Assembly: GCA_963726775.1 (NCBI GenBank)
Contig: CAVSDL010000006.1
Coordinates: 248,001 to 312,000, forward strand
Direction of reading: 5' to 3'
Length of the DNA: 64,000 nucleotides
Source: CAIWHR01 sp963726775
GTDB lineage: Bacteria; Pseudomonadota; Gammaproteobacteria; Burkholderiales; Casimicrobiaceae
A model generated the notes under the pieces. The model ran no database searches and was not told the origin of the DNA. It saw nothing but the letters and a program-made list of their open reading frames with translations. A program made the translations under genes and the position numbers. Numbering within the stretch: the first letter of the stretch is position 1; each line of letters begins with the position of its first letter. Of this stretch, positions 42,772 to 50,805 are shown in pieces.

Positions 42772-43038
42772 ATGGATACGACGCGCCTCTCCTCGAAGGG
42801 TCAGCTCGTGCTGCCCAAGGCGATCCGCGACGCCGACCAATGGGGCGAGGGCACCGAGTTTCTGGTCGAACGCGTGGCCGACGGCGTGCTGTTGCGGCCG
42901 CTGCGTCCCGTGCCGGCGACGCGCCTCGAGGACGTGATCGGCAGCGCCGGGTACCGCGGACCCGCGCGCTCGACCGCAGATATGGAGCGCGCGATCGAGC
43001 GTGGCGTGAAGGCGCGCCGTGGTCGCGGTCGACACTAA
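42772..43038 (+). CDS. AbrB/MazE-type antitoxin
   Basis: 88 residues with an N-terminal SpoVT/AbrB swapped-hairpin domain: TTRLSSKGQLVLPKAIRDAD, EGTEFLVERVADGVLLRPL. The C-terminus (helical, basic) would bind the toxin. The ATG is at 42772, right after the operator-like repeats. It overlaps the PIN toxin by 20 bp. Confidence 0.9.
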   Translation: MDTTRLSSKGQLVLPKAIRDADQWGEGTEFLVERVADGVLLRPLRPVPATRLEDVIGSAGYRGPARSTADMERAIERGVKARRGRGRH

Positions 43039-43408
43039 CGTTCTCGTCCGTCTGCTGACCGGCGACCACCCGGCTCAGGCGGCGCGGGCGACGGCGGTGT
43101 TTCGCGCGGCGCCGGTGTTCGTGTCGAAGACTGTCCTGCTGGAAACCGAATGGGTGCTTCGATACACCTACCGACTGCCAGCCGCGGCGGTCGCACGGGC
43201 CTTTCTTGCCTTGCTTGGGCTGCCGACCGTTACGGTCGAGGACGCCCCCGCCGTCCATCTGGCGATACGCATGCTGGAACACGGAATCGATTTCGCCGAC
43301 GCGCTGCATCTCGCCAGCAGCGCGGGCGCGGAGCGCTTCGTCACCTTTGATGCCACATTGATGAAGCGCGCGCGCAAAGTCGCGCCGTTGCCGGTGGCGC
43401 TCGCCTGA
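43019..43408 (+). CDS. vapC: VapC-type PIN-domain toxin
   Basis: 129 residues from GTG 43019. PIN acids: Asp5 (VAVDTNVLVRLLTG), Glu in LLETEWVLRYTY, Asp in IDFADALHLASS and in TFDATLMKRA. These are the four acids of VapC ribonucleases. It overlaps the AbrB-type antitoxin, the standard layout. A half copy of the dispersed repeat follows the stop. Confidence 0.92.
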   Translation: MVAVDTNVLVRLLTGDHPAQAARATAVFRAAPVFVSKTVLLETEWVLRYTYRLPAAAVARAFLALLGLPTVTVEDAPAVHLAIRMLEHGIDFADALHLASSAGAERFVTFDATLMKRARKVAPLPVALA

Positions 43409-43420
43409 GCCCGAAACGAT

Positions 43421-43440
43421 GGGTCAGACTCGATTTTGGA
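43421..43440 (+). repeat. Half copy of the dispersed repeat
   Basis: GGGTCAGACTCGATTTTGGA matches the left arm only. It lies 12 bp after the vapC stop. No right arm is visible before 43548. Confidence 0.7.
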
Positions 43441-43591
43441 GACGTGAGGAAGACGCGCGTGGCGTCATGCGGCGATCAGAGCAGGGGCGAAGTACGCGAG
43501 AACGGCAGTCGACTGATTCGCCATTGCGCTTTACCCAGCACGGCCGATCATGCCACCGTCTTGATCCGGCGAAGCGACAAATTTCCGACGA

Positions 43592-44270
43592 TCACGCAGC
43601 CTTGATCATCCACGCCGCCAGCGCATCCGCTATCTCGGCTATGATTTCGTGATCCTTGCGTCCCGTGCGCGCAGGGACGTGAAACGAATGATCGGCGTCC
43701 TCGAACAGCCTGAGCGTGGCGCGCGGACCGAGCTTGCCGACGAGCGTTTTCAGCAGCCCCAAGTCCGCGAATTCGTCGCGCGTCCCTTGCAGGAACAGCA
43801 TCGGGATGTGCACGTCGAAGAGGTGCGCTCGCGCGTTCGTCGGACGGCTTCCCGGGCGGATGCAGCGGGAATCCGAGGAACACGAGCCCGCGCACGCCGG
43901 ACAGCGGTGACGCCGCTTGCGCTTGCGATGTCATGCGGCCGCCAAAGGACTTGCCGCCGGCGAACAGCGCAAGCCCGGGCATCCGGCGCGAAGCTTCCAC
44001 GACGGCGGCGCGGACGGCGGCCTGCGCGAGCTTGGGCGCGTCCGGGCGCTTCGAGCCCCGCTCCATGTAAGGGAACTGATAGCGGAGCGTGGCGATGTCG
44101 CGTTCGGCGAGCGCGTCTGCGACATTCGCCATGAACGGGTGCGCCATCCCAGCGCCGGCACCGTGCGCGATGACGTAGCAGGCGCGCGCCGTCCGGGGCG
44201 CCTGCAGCAATCCGGAGACGCGCTGCGCGTCGTCGACGGTGATCGTCACCGGTTGAGGATTCGCGCTCAT
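43592..44270 (-). pseudogene. Alpha/beta hydrolase (KANL3/Tex30-like), frameshifted
   Basis: The N-terminal part (YVIAHGAGAGMAHPF, FAGGKSFGGRMTSQ with the nucleophile Ser) and the C-terminal part (IPMLFLQGTRDEFADLGLLK, DADHSF with the His) are in different frames. The shift is at about 43824-43835, near GCGCTCGCGCG. Together they make one hydrolase of about 225 residues. Either it is a recent pseudogene or the assembly has an indel there. It starts 4 bp after the DUF72 gene ends, in one transcript. Confidence 0.8.
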
Positions 44271-44274
44271 CGCC

Positions 44275-44982
44275 TTACGACCCGAACCGCATCAGCGCCT
44301 GCGCGTACGCCGGCGCTGTCGGCTCGTGCATGAAATAGACGTGGATTTCGCGCCACGAGGTGGCTTCGAGCTTGCGTGCCCACGCCTGGAGATCGCTGTC
44401 CGCGTAGGTCTCGAGGCGCAGCCGGACGTAGCCCCAGGGCGCCGTCTCGACCAGCGGCGGCGGCGCGTTGTCCTCGCGCTCGGAGAGGCACAGCGCCGCG
44501 CCGACGCCCTCGAGCGCAGCGTAGACGTCGTCGTCGAACCACGTCTCGTTGCGAAATTCGAACGCCGCGTTGTGGCCCGCGGGGAGCAGGGCGAGAAACG
44601 CCGCAAGTCGCGGCAGATCCTTCTTCATGTTCGGGTGCAGCTGGAACAGCACCGGACCGCGCTTGCCGCCGAGCGCCTCCAGGTTCCGGTAGAGATAGCC
44701 CAGCGGCTCGGCGGCCGATTCCGCCTTGAGCCGCGCCATGTGGGTGATCCGCTGCGACGCCTTGATCGAGAACCGGAACCCTGCGGGCGCAATGGCGGCC
44801 CAGTTCGCGAGCACCTCGGTCTTGGGCATCCGGTAGAACGTGTTGTTGATCTCGACCGTCGGCAGGCGCGCGGCATACCAGGCGAGCATGTCCTCCGGCT
44901 TGATGTCCTGCGGGTAGAAAGCTCCCTTCCACTCCTTGAAGGAGTAGCCGCTCGCTCCCGCCAGGAGCCTCGAAGTTGTCAT
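44275..44982 (-). CDS. DUF72 family protein
   Basis: 235 residues with a TIM-barrel-like fold: GASGYSFKEWKGAFYPQDIK at the start, TVEINNTFYRMPKTEVLANW, FRFSIKASQRITH and FEFRNETWFDDDVY. DUF72 proteins are widespread and structurally related to endonuclease-like barrels, but no activity is firmly established. It is divergent from ligD, which fits a possible link to DNA repair. Confidence 0.92.
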   Translation of the reverse strand: MTTSRLLAGASGYSFKEWKGAFYPQDIKPEDMLAWYAARLPTVEINNTFYRMPKTEVLANWAAIAPAGFRFSIKASQRITHMARLKAESAAEPLGYLYRNLEALGGKRGPVLFQLHPNMKKDLPRLAAFLALLPAGHNAAFEFRNETWFDDDVYAALEGVGAALCLSEREDNAPPPLVETAPWGYVRLRLETYADSDLQAWARKLEATSWREIHVYFMHEPTAPAYAQALMRFGS

Positions 44983-45146
44983 GGGTTCGTTCCCCTAATC
45001 GCGCTCGTCTCCTCGGCCTCCACCACGGTCGAGGTTGGCGAGCGGCACGTTGTCGGCCTCCAGCGTCGACTCACGATTGCTCGCATCCCCTTGTCGCTTC
45101 GCGACGTGGGGCCCCTGCTCGCTGCTCGCGCCGCTAGAATCCCCGC

Positions 45147-47837
45147 ATGGCGAAGAAAGCCCTTGCCGAATATTCCGCCAAGCGGACCTTCACGGCCACC
45201 CCCGAGCCGCCGCCTGCGGTGCCCGCTGCGGCGAAGGGGCCGCTGCTGTTCGTCGTCCAGATGCATTCCGCCTCCCGGCTGCACTACGACTTCCGGCTCG
45301 AAAGCGACGGCGTGCTCCTGTCGTGGGCCGTGCCCAAGGGTCCGTCGGTCGATCGTAGCGAAAAGCGCCTCGCCGTGCATGTCGAGGACCATCCGTACGA
45401 CTATGCGTCGTTCGAAGGCGTGATTCCCGCCGGGCAATACGGCGCAGGCGAGGTGATCGTCTGGGACTGCGGCGTCTATTCGCCCGACGAAGGGGGCGCG
45501 ACCTGGTTCCACGATCGCGCGCGGGCGGAGCGCGAGGTCCGGGACGGTCTCGAGAAAGGCAAGCTGAGCGTCCTGCTGCGCGGCGAAAAGCTGAAAGGAT
45601 CGTTTGCCCTGGTGCGCACCAAGGAAAAGAACCAGTGGCTGATGATCAAGCACAAGGACCGGTTCGCGGTGACGACCGACGTCACCGCGCAGAACCGCTC
45701 GGTCCTCTCCGGCAAGACCGTCGAGGAGATCAAGTTTCTTCCCGTGCAGCGAATGCCCGCCGCGCAACTCGCCCCCGCGGGCAAGATCGAAGCGATGCCT
45801 GCGACGCTCGCCCCGATGCTGGCCGAGGCGGGCGACGCGCCGTTCCATCGCGCGGATTGGATGTGGGAACCCAAGCTCGACGGCTACCGCGTGCTCGCCT
45901 TCATCGACGAGCGCGGCGTCAAGCTGCGCTCGCGGCGCGGGCTCGAGCTCGCTCCCAAGTTTCCGCGGCTCGTCGCGGAGCTCGCGCAGCAGGCCGCGGG
46001 CAGCATGATCCTGGACGGCGAGCTCGTCGCGTTCGACGCCGCCGGCAAGCCGTCTTTCGCGACGCTGCAGGATCGAGCGCAGCTGAAGACCGAGCGCGAG
46101 ATCGCGGCGGCCGATCTCAACATGCCGGTGGTTTTCTTCTGCTTCGATCTGCTGCATTTCGCGGGCATCGATCTGCGCAAGTCGGCGTACCGGGATCGGC
46201 GGCGCTATCTCGCACAGTGCCTGCTGCCTTCGGCGCGCGTGCAACTCGTACACGCGGCGGACGACGGCGTGGCCCTGAGCGCTGCCGCGCTTGCCAGCGG
46301 CTTCGAGGGTGTGGTCGGCAAGCGCAAGGAAAGCCGCTACGAGGCCGGCCGCCGTTCGACGTCATGGCTGAAGGTCAAGCCTACGTCGAGCGGGGACTTC
46401 GTCGTCGGTGGCTATACCCAGGGGAAGGGCTCGCGCGCTCCGCTCGGCGCCGTGCTGGTCGGCTATTGGGGCGATGAAGAACCGAAGGCCAAGCTGCACT
46501 TCGCCTCGCACGTCGGATCGGGCTTCGACGAGCGCGCGCTGGTTGCGGTGAAGGCGCGGCTCGCGAAGCTGCAGCGAAAAACGTGCCCCTTTGTCGAAAC
46601 GCCGGAACTCAATGCGCCGACGACCTGGGTCGAGCCCGAAACCGTCGCCGAAGTGAGCTTCCAGAGCTGGACAGAGGACGATCACCTGCGCGCCCCGGTG
46701 TTCCTGCGCCTGCGCGACGACATCGATCCGAAGGCGGTGCGGCGTTCCGAGCCCGGCCCCGCGCCGCAGGCGATGGACGAAATCGTCGCGCAGCTCGAAA
46801 GCAAGAAGAGCGCGTTCACACTGGCCGTTGGAGCGCATCGGATCCGTCTCACGAATCTCGATCGCGTGTACTGGCCCGCGGATCCGGCGCGCAAGCTCCC
46901 GGCGTACACCAAGCGCGACCTGCTCACCTACCTGGCGCAGGTTTCGCCATACATGCTGCCGCATCTTGCCGATCGCCCGCTGACGATGATCCGCATGCCC
47001 GACGGCATCCGCGGCCAGCGATTCTTCCAGAAGCACTGGGAGCAGGAGCGGCCGGATTTCGTCGAAAGCATCACCGTGTTCTCGGGCAGCAAGGACGAGC
47101 AGCACGAGTACCTGCTGTGCAACAACCTGCCGACGCTGCTGTGGCTTGCGCAGTCCGGGACGCTCGAATTCCACATCTGGCATTCGCGCGCGAAGCTTGG
47201 GACCGACGCGGCCGCGAAGGGCACCGACTACGCGACCTCGCTCGAGTCGCTGGAGGCCTCGGTGCTCAACTACCCGGACTACGTGCTGTTCGACCTCGAT
47301 CCCTACATCTATTCCGGCAAGGAAGCGAAAGGCGCGGAGCCCGAGCTCAACACGGTCGCCTTCGAGAAGGGCAAGGAGGTCGCGTTCTGGCTGCGCGAGC
47401 TCTTGCAGAGCATGTCGCTCGAACCCATCGTCAAGACGTCGGGCAAGACCGGCCTGCACGTGTTCGTGCCGATCCGCCGGACGATCGACTTCGACGCCGC
47501 GCGCCACGTGTCCGAGCTGGTCGGCCGGCACCTGATGCGCCTGCACCCCAAGGACATTACGCAGGAGTGGAGCATCCCCAAGCGGACCGGCAAGATCTTC
47601 ATGGACTACAACATGAACGTCCGCGGCAAGACGCTCAACGTCGCGTATTCGCCCCGCGGCGAGCCCGGGGCGCCCGTGTCGATGCCGCTGACGTGGGAAG
47701 AGCTGGCCGGTGCGCACCCGCTCGATTTCACGATCGAAAATGCGCCGCAACGGCTGGCCCAAACAGGCGACCGTTGGAAGGACGCGCTGACGAAAAAGCA
47801 AAGCCTCGAGAGCGCGCTTTCCGGCGGCAAGGGCTGA
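45147..47837 (+). CDS. ligD: NHEJ DNA ligase D (phosphoesterase-ligase-polymerase)
   Basis: 896 residues that repair double-strand breaks with Ku. Domain order: 3'-phosphoesterase (about 30-175; QMHSASRLHYDFRLE, HPYDYASFEGVIPAGQYG), ATP-dependent ligase (about 215-530) with the nucleotidyl Lys243 in EPKLDGYRVLAF and ILDGELVAFD, then archaeo-eukaryotic primase-type polymerase (about 560-860) with metal acids in VLFDLDPYI and KTSGKTGLHVFVPI. This is the full three-domain type. The ku gene is 116 bp downstream. Confidence 0.97.
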   Translation: MAKKALAEYSAKRTFTATPEPPPAVPAAAKGPLLFVVQMHSASRLHYDFRLESDGVLLSWAVPKGPSVDRSEKRLAVHVEDHPYDYASFEGVIPAGQYGAGEVIVWDCGVYSPDEGGATWFHDRARAEREVRDGLEKGKLSVLLRGEKLKGSFALVRTKEKNQWLMIKHKDRFAVTTDVTAQNRSVLSGKTVEEIKFLPVQRMPAAQLAPAGKIEAMPATLAPMLAEAGDAPFHRADWMWEPKLDGYRVLAFIDERGVKLRSRRGLELAPKFPRLVAELAQQAAGSMILDGELVAFDAAGKPSFATLQDRAQLKTEREIAAADLNMPVVFFCFDLLHFAGIDLRKSAYRDRRRYLAQCLLPSARVQLVHAADDGVALSAAALASGFEGVVGKRKESRYEAGRRSTSWLKVKPTSSGDFVVGGYTQGKGSRAPLGAVLVGYWGDEEPKAKLHFASHVGSGFDERALVAVKARLAKLQRKTCPFVETPELNAPTTWVEPETVAEVSFQSWTEDDHLRAPVFLRLRDDIDPKAVRRSEPGPAPQAMDEIVAQLESKKSAFTLAVGAHRIRLTNLDRVYWPADPARKLPAYTKRDLLTYLAQVSPYMLPHLADRPLTMIRMPDGIRGQRFFQKHWEQERPDFVESITVFSGSKDEQHEYLLCNNLPTLLWLAQSGTLEFHIWHSRAKLGTDAAAKGTDYATSLESLEASVLNYPDYVLFDLDPYIYSGKEAKGAEPELNTVAFEKGKEVAFWLRELLQSMSLEPIVKTSGKTGLHVFVPIRRTIDFDAARHVSELVGRHLMRLHPKDITQEWSIPKRTGKIFMDYNMNVRGKTLNVAYSPRGEPGAPVSMPLTWEELAGAHPLDFTIENAPQRLAQTGDRWKDALTKKQSLESALSGGKG

Positions 47838-47841
47838 CCCC

Positions 47842-47870
47842 TTGCAAATTGCTGAAATTGTTGAGATATT
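47842..47870 (+). promoter_or_regulatory. Candidate sigma-70 promoter for ku
   Basis: TTGCAA (47842-47847), a 17-bp spacer and GATATT (47865-47870) lie upstream of ku, just after the ligD stop. The spacing is ideal. This would allow ku to be expressed apart from ligD. Confidence 0.5.
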
Positions 47871-47953
47871 CGGCGTCCTTCGCTCGGACGCCCCAAGGGC
47901 CTTTCCCGGGAACGGCGACAGACTGAGCGACCCCCAATAGTGGGAGGCAGACC

Positions 47954-48847
47954 ATGGCTGCACGATCCATTGCGAGCTTGACCGTCTCTTTCGGTCTGGT
48001 GGCGATTCCGGTGAAGCTCTATTCGGCCACCGAGGCCAGTCGCGCGATCTCGTTCAACATGCTGCACAAGGGCTGCGGATCGCGGCTGAAGCAGCAGTAC
48101 CTCTGCCTCAAGGAGGAAGTGCCGGTCGCGCGCGAGGACATCGTCAAGGGATACGAATTCGCGAAGGACCAGTACGTGATCTTCACGCCCGAAGAGCTGA
48201 AGGCGATGGAGGAAGCCGGCACCCATATGGCCGAGATCACCGAGTTCGTGCCGCTGGAAGCGGTCGACCCCGTCTATTTCGACAAGGCGTACTACCTCGC
48301 TCCCGACAAGGGTGGCGCCAAGCCCTACGCGTTGCTGGCGAGCGCGTTGCGCGAGTCGAAACGTTGCGCTCTCGGGCGCTGGGCCGCGCGCGGCAAGCAG
48401 TACATCGTGATGATCCGCCCGGTCGAGGACGGCCTGGTCATGCAGCAGCTCCTGTACGCCGGCGAGGTGAGGGCGATGAAGGAGCTCGAGATTCCGAAGA
48501 CCGAAGTGAAGCCCGCCGAGTTGAAGCTCGCGCAACAGCTGATCGAGGCGCAGGCGTCGGAGACGTTCGACCCTTCCCAATACACCGACGAAGTCGCCGC
48601 GCGCGTCGAAGCCGCGGTACAGAAAAAGGTCGAGGGTCAGGAGATCACTCTGGCCGACGCGCCCGAAGGCGGCGGTGCGCAGGTCATCGATCTCATGGAG
48701 GCATTGCGCGCCAGCCTCGAGAAGAAGGCCCCCGCGCGTGCGAAGGCCGCCGAGCCCGAGCCGGCGGCCGCGGCGCGCAAGCCGGCGAAGCGGGCGCAAG
48801 AGGCCGAGCCAGCCGCGACGGTCGCGCGCAAGGCGGCCAAGAAATAA
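47954..48847 (+). CDS. ku: NHEJ end-binding protein Ku
   Basis: 297 residues, homodimeric DNA-end binder that recruits LigD. The start ARSIASLTVSFGLVAIPVKL is the bacterial Ku signature, followed by NMLHKGCGSRLKQQYLCLKE and YEFAKDQYVIFTPEELK. A lysine- and alanine-rich C-terminal tail (about 255-297) is the usual DNA-binding extension. GGGAGG precedes the ATG. It lies between ligD and a MerR/TPR gene. Confidence 0.97.
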   Translation: MAARSIASLTVSFGLVAIPVKLYSATEASRAISFNMLHKGCGSRLKQQYLCLKEEVPVAREDIVKGYEFAKDQYVIFTPEELKAMEEAGTHMAEITEFVPLEAVDPVYFDKAYYLAPDKGGAKPYALLASALRESKRCALGRWAARGKQYIVMIRPVEDGLVMQQLLYAGEVRAMKELEIPKTEVKPAELKLAQQLIEAQASETFDPSQYTDEVAARVEAAVQKKVEGQEITLADAPEGGGAQVIDLMEALRASLEKKAPARAKAAEPEPAAAARKPAKRAQEAEPAATVARKAAKK

Positions 48848-48873
48848 AGCCTGGCGGGCAAGGCAGCGAGGTC

Positions 48874-49689
48874 GTGCACCCGTACGGCGTCCGCGACGTC
48901 GAGAAGCTGCTGCGCCTGTCGCGCAGTACGATCCGATCATTGATCGCCGCCGGTTTCGTCGCGCCCGCACGCGGGCCCCGCGGCGCGTGGCTGTTTTCCT
49001 TCCAGGATCTGATCGTGCTGCGCACCGCCCAGGCACTTGCTGACGCCAAGGTCCCCCAAAGGCGGATCACGCGCTCCGTGCGCGAATTGCGCCGGCACCT
49101 GCCCGATGCCATGCCGCTCTCCGGACTTTCCATCTGCGCCGTGGCCGACCGCGTCGTCATCCGCGAAGGCGGCAGCCGCTGGCAGGCGGAATCGGGGCAA
49201 TATCTGCTCGAATTCGACGGCGATCCTGCCAACGGCTCGTTGAGCGTGATCGAACGCACGAAGGCAGGCGAGACGCCGAACGGCGCGCAGGAATGGTTCG
49301 ACAAGGCGTTGGCGCTGGAGCGCGAGAACGTCGACGCTGCGCTGGAAGCGTACGATCGCGCCATCGCCGCCAATCCGGCGTTTCTCGACGCCCATAACAA
49401 CCTGGGGCGGCTATTGCACGATGCCGGGCGATTCGCCAAAGCCGAGAGCGTCTATCGCGAAGCGGTGAAGCGCTGCGGCAACGATTCCTTGCTTCTCTAT
49501 AACCTCGGTGTGCTCCTCGATGACCTGGATCGTGGGCCGGAAGCGATGGCGGCGTACGAACTGGCGCTGCGCGGCGATCCCGACCTCGCCGATTGCCACT
49601 ACAACCTCGCGCTGCTGTGCGAAAGGTTCGCGAGGCCGAAGGAAGCCATCCGGCACATGGCACGGTATCGGAGGCTTACGGGAAAGTAG
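48874..49689 (+). CDS. MerR-like HTH protein with TPR repeats
   Basis: 271 residues from GTG 48874. N-terminal MerR-type winged helix: YGVRDVEKLLRLSRSTIRSL, FQDLIVLRTAQALADAKVPQ. The C-terminal half is made of at least three TPR units: ALEAYDRAIAANPAFLDAHN, NLGRLLHDAGRFAKAESVYR and YNLGVLLDDLDRGPEAMAAY. It starts 26 bp after ku, so it is probably part of the NHEJ transcript. Its stop codon is in the first arm of a dispersed repeat. A regulatory or scaffold role in NHEJ is inference. Confidence 0.83.
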   Translation: MHPYGVRDVEKLLRLSRSTIRSLIAAGFVAPARGPRGAWLFSFQDLIVLRTAQALADAKVPQRRITRSVRELRRHLPDAMPLSGLSICAVADRVVIREGGSRWQAESGQYLLEFDGDPANGSLSVIERTKAGETPNGAQEWFDKALALERENVDAALEAYDRAIAANPAFLDAHNNLGRLLHDAGRFAKAESVYREAVKRCGNDSLLLYNLGVLLDDLDRGPEAMAAYELALRGDPDLADCHYNLALLCERFARPKEAIRHMARYRRLTGK

Positions 49690-49800
49690 CGGAAAGTAGG
49701 GGGAAATTAGGGTCAGACTCGAATTTGTCGCCACAGAGGGGCGGATGCATCGTTCAGATTCTACGCGGCGGACAAATTCGAGTCTGACCCTAATTTTTCC
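49682..49800. repeat. Dispersed inverted repeat, best-preserved copy
   Basis: After two short GGAAAGTAG units, the left arm AAATTAGGGTCAGACTCGAA then TTTGTC (49704-49729) pairs perfectly over 26 bp with the right arm GACAAATTCGAGTCTGACCC then TAATTT (49771-49796). The loop is about 41 nt. The first GGAAAGTAG unit contains the stop of the MerR/TPR gene and the right arm contains the stop of the convergent hydrolase. Confidence 0.92.
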
Positions 49801-50617
49801 GCACCGCGAGAAACCCCGCGACGCCCTCCCAGAACGCAGCCGGCCCGCTCAGCGTGTTGTGATCGGTCGCCCGGACGGTGAGCCACGACGTCGGCCCCGC
49901 CCACGCGTCGTAGAGCGCCTGCGATCGCTCGCGCGGAATGATCGAATCGCGATCCGCGACGATCGCGAGCAGCGGCGCCTGCACACGCCGCGCATCGGCA
50001 GCGGAATCGAAACGGTGCCGGAGCAGCAGCGACACCGGCAGCCACGGATAGTGGGTACGGCCCAGTTCGACCAGGCTGTCGTACGGCGAGGCGAGGATCG
50101 CACCGGCGACTGGTCGCGCGGCCGCGAGCTTCACTGCGACGCCGGTCCCCAGACTCCGGCCGAATGCGACGATCCTCTGCGCGTCGACGTCGGGTCGCGC
50201 GGTGATTGTGTCGTAGATGACGAGCGCGTCGGCGACGAGCGCCGCTTCTCCGGGCGCGCCTTCGCTCGCACCGTAGCCGCGATAGTTGACGGCGACGATC
50301 GTCCAGGCGCGCGGCCAGCGCGGGTCGGCGAGCGTCCCCGAGACCTCCTCCGCGTTGCCGCCGAAATACAGGACGACCGGCGCCGGCATCGCGCTCGCGA
50401 CGCGCATCCATCCGCGCAACCGCGTGCCGTCGGTGGCGACGATCTCCAGCGGCTTCGCCTCCGCCGGCAGGTGCGCGGTCGAAACGACAGGCTGGGGAAA
50501 GAAGATCAGCCGGTCCTGCGTGAACCACACCGCGGCGGGCACGCCCAGCACGACGGCCGCAACAAGGACGATCCATTCCATCGGCATGCGCATGGTGGAA
50601 GACGCGGGTGGCGTCAT
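49790..50617 (-). CDS. Membrane-anchored alpha/beta hydrolase
   Basis: 275 residues. An N-terminal helix (about 14-32, WIVLVAAVVLGVPAAVWF) anchors it, with FTQDRLIFFPQP after it, as in the bem46/ABHD13-like family. The fold has VVLYFGGNAEE (oxyanion), GRSLGTGVAV with the nucleophile Ser, IVADRDSIIP and the late His in DHNTL. Substrate unknown. The last few residues (AVRKN) and the TAG stop are encoded by the dispersed repeat. Confidence 0.87.
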   Translation of the reverse strand: MTPPASSTMRMPMEWIVLVAAVVLGVPAAVWFTQDRLIFFPQPVVSTAHLPAEAKPLEIVATDGTRLRGWMRVASAMPAPVVLYFGGNAEEVSGTLADPRWPRAWTIVAVNYRGYGASEGAPGEAALVADALVIYDTITARPDVDAQRIVAFGRSLGTGVAVKLAAARPVAGAILASPYDSLVELGRTHYPWLPVSLLLRHRFDSAADARRVQAPLLAIVADRDSIIPRERSQALYDAWAGPTSWLTVRATDHNTLSGPAAFWEGVAGFLAVRKN

Positions 50618-50740
50618 GGCAGCGATTATAGGCAGCAGGCGGGCGGGGAGACGGGTTCGACTCCATCTCTCCGGATGCTAAGAGGGCCAGAGGCCCGTAC
50701 CGCGAGCCAGGGCAGAAGAATCGTGGTGTCTCTGGGCGCG

Positions 50741-50758
50741 GTCTGACCCTGCGTTCCC
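50741..50758. repeat. Half copy of the dispersed repeat
   Basis: GTCTGACCCTGCGTTCCC resembles the right arm. It is in the divergent gap between the hydrolase and the M14 peptidase. The pairing left arm is not evident. Confidence 0.5.
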
Positions 50759-50805
50759 CCGCCCAATTTCCCGTCTGCCCGCTCCCTGTTACCATCCGCT
50801 CCGCC

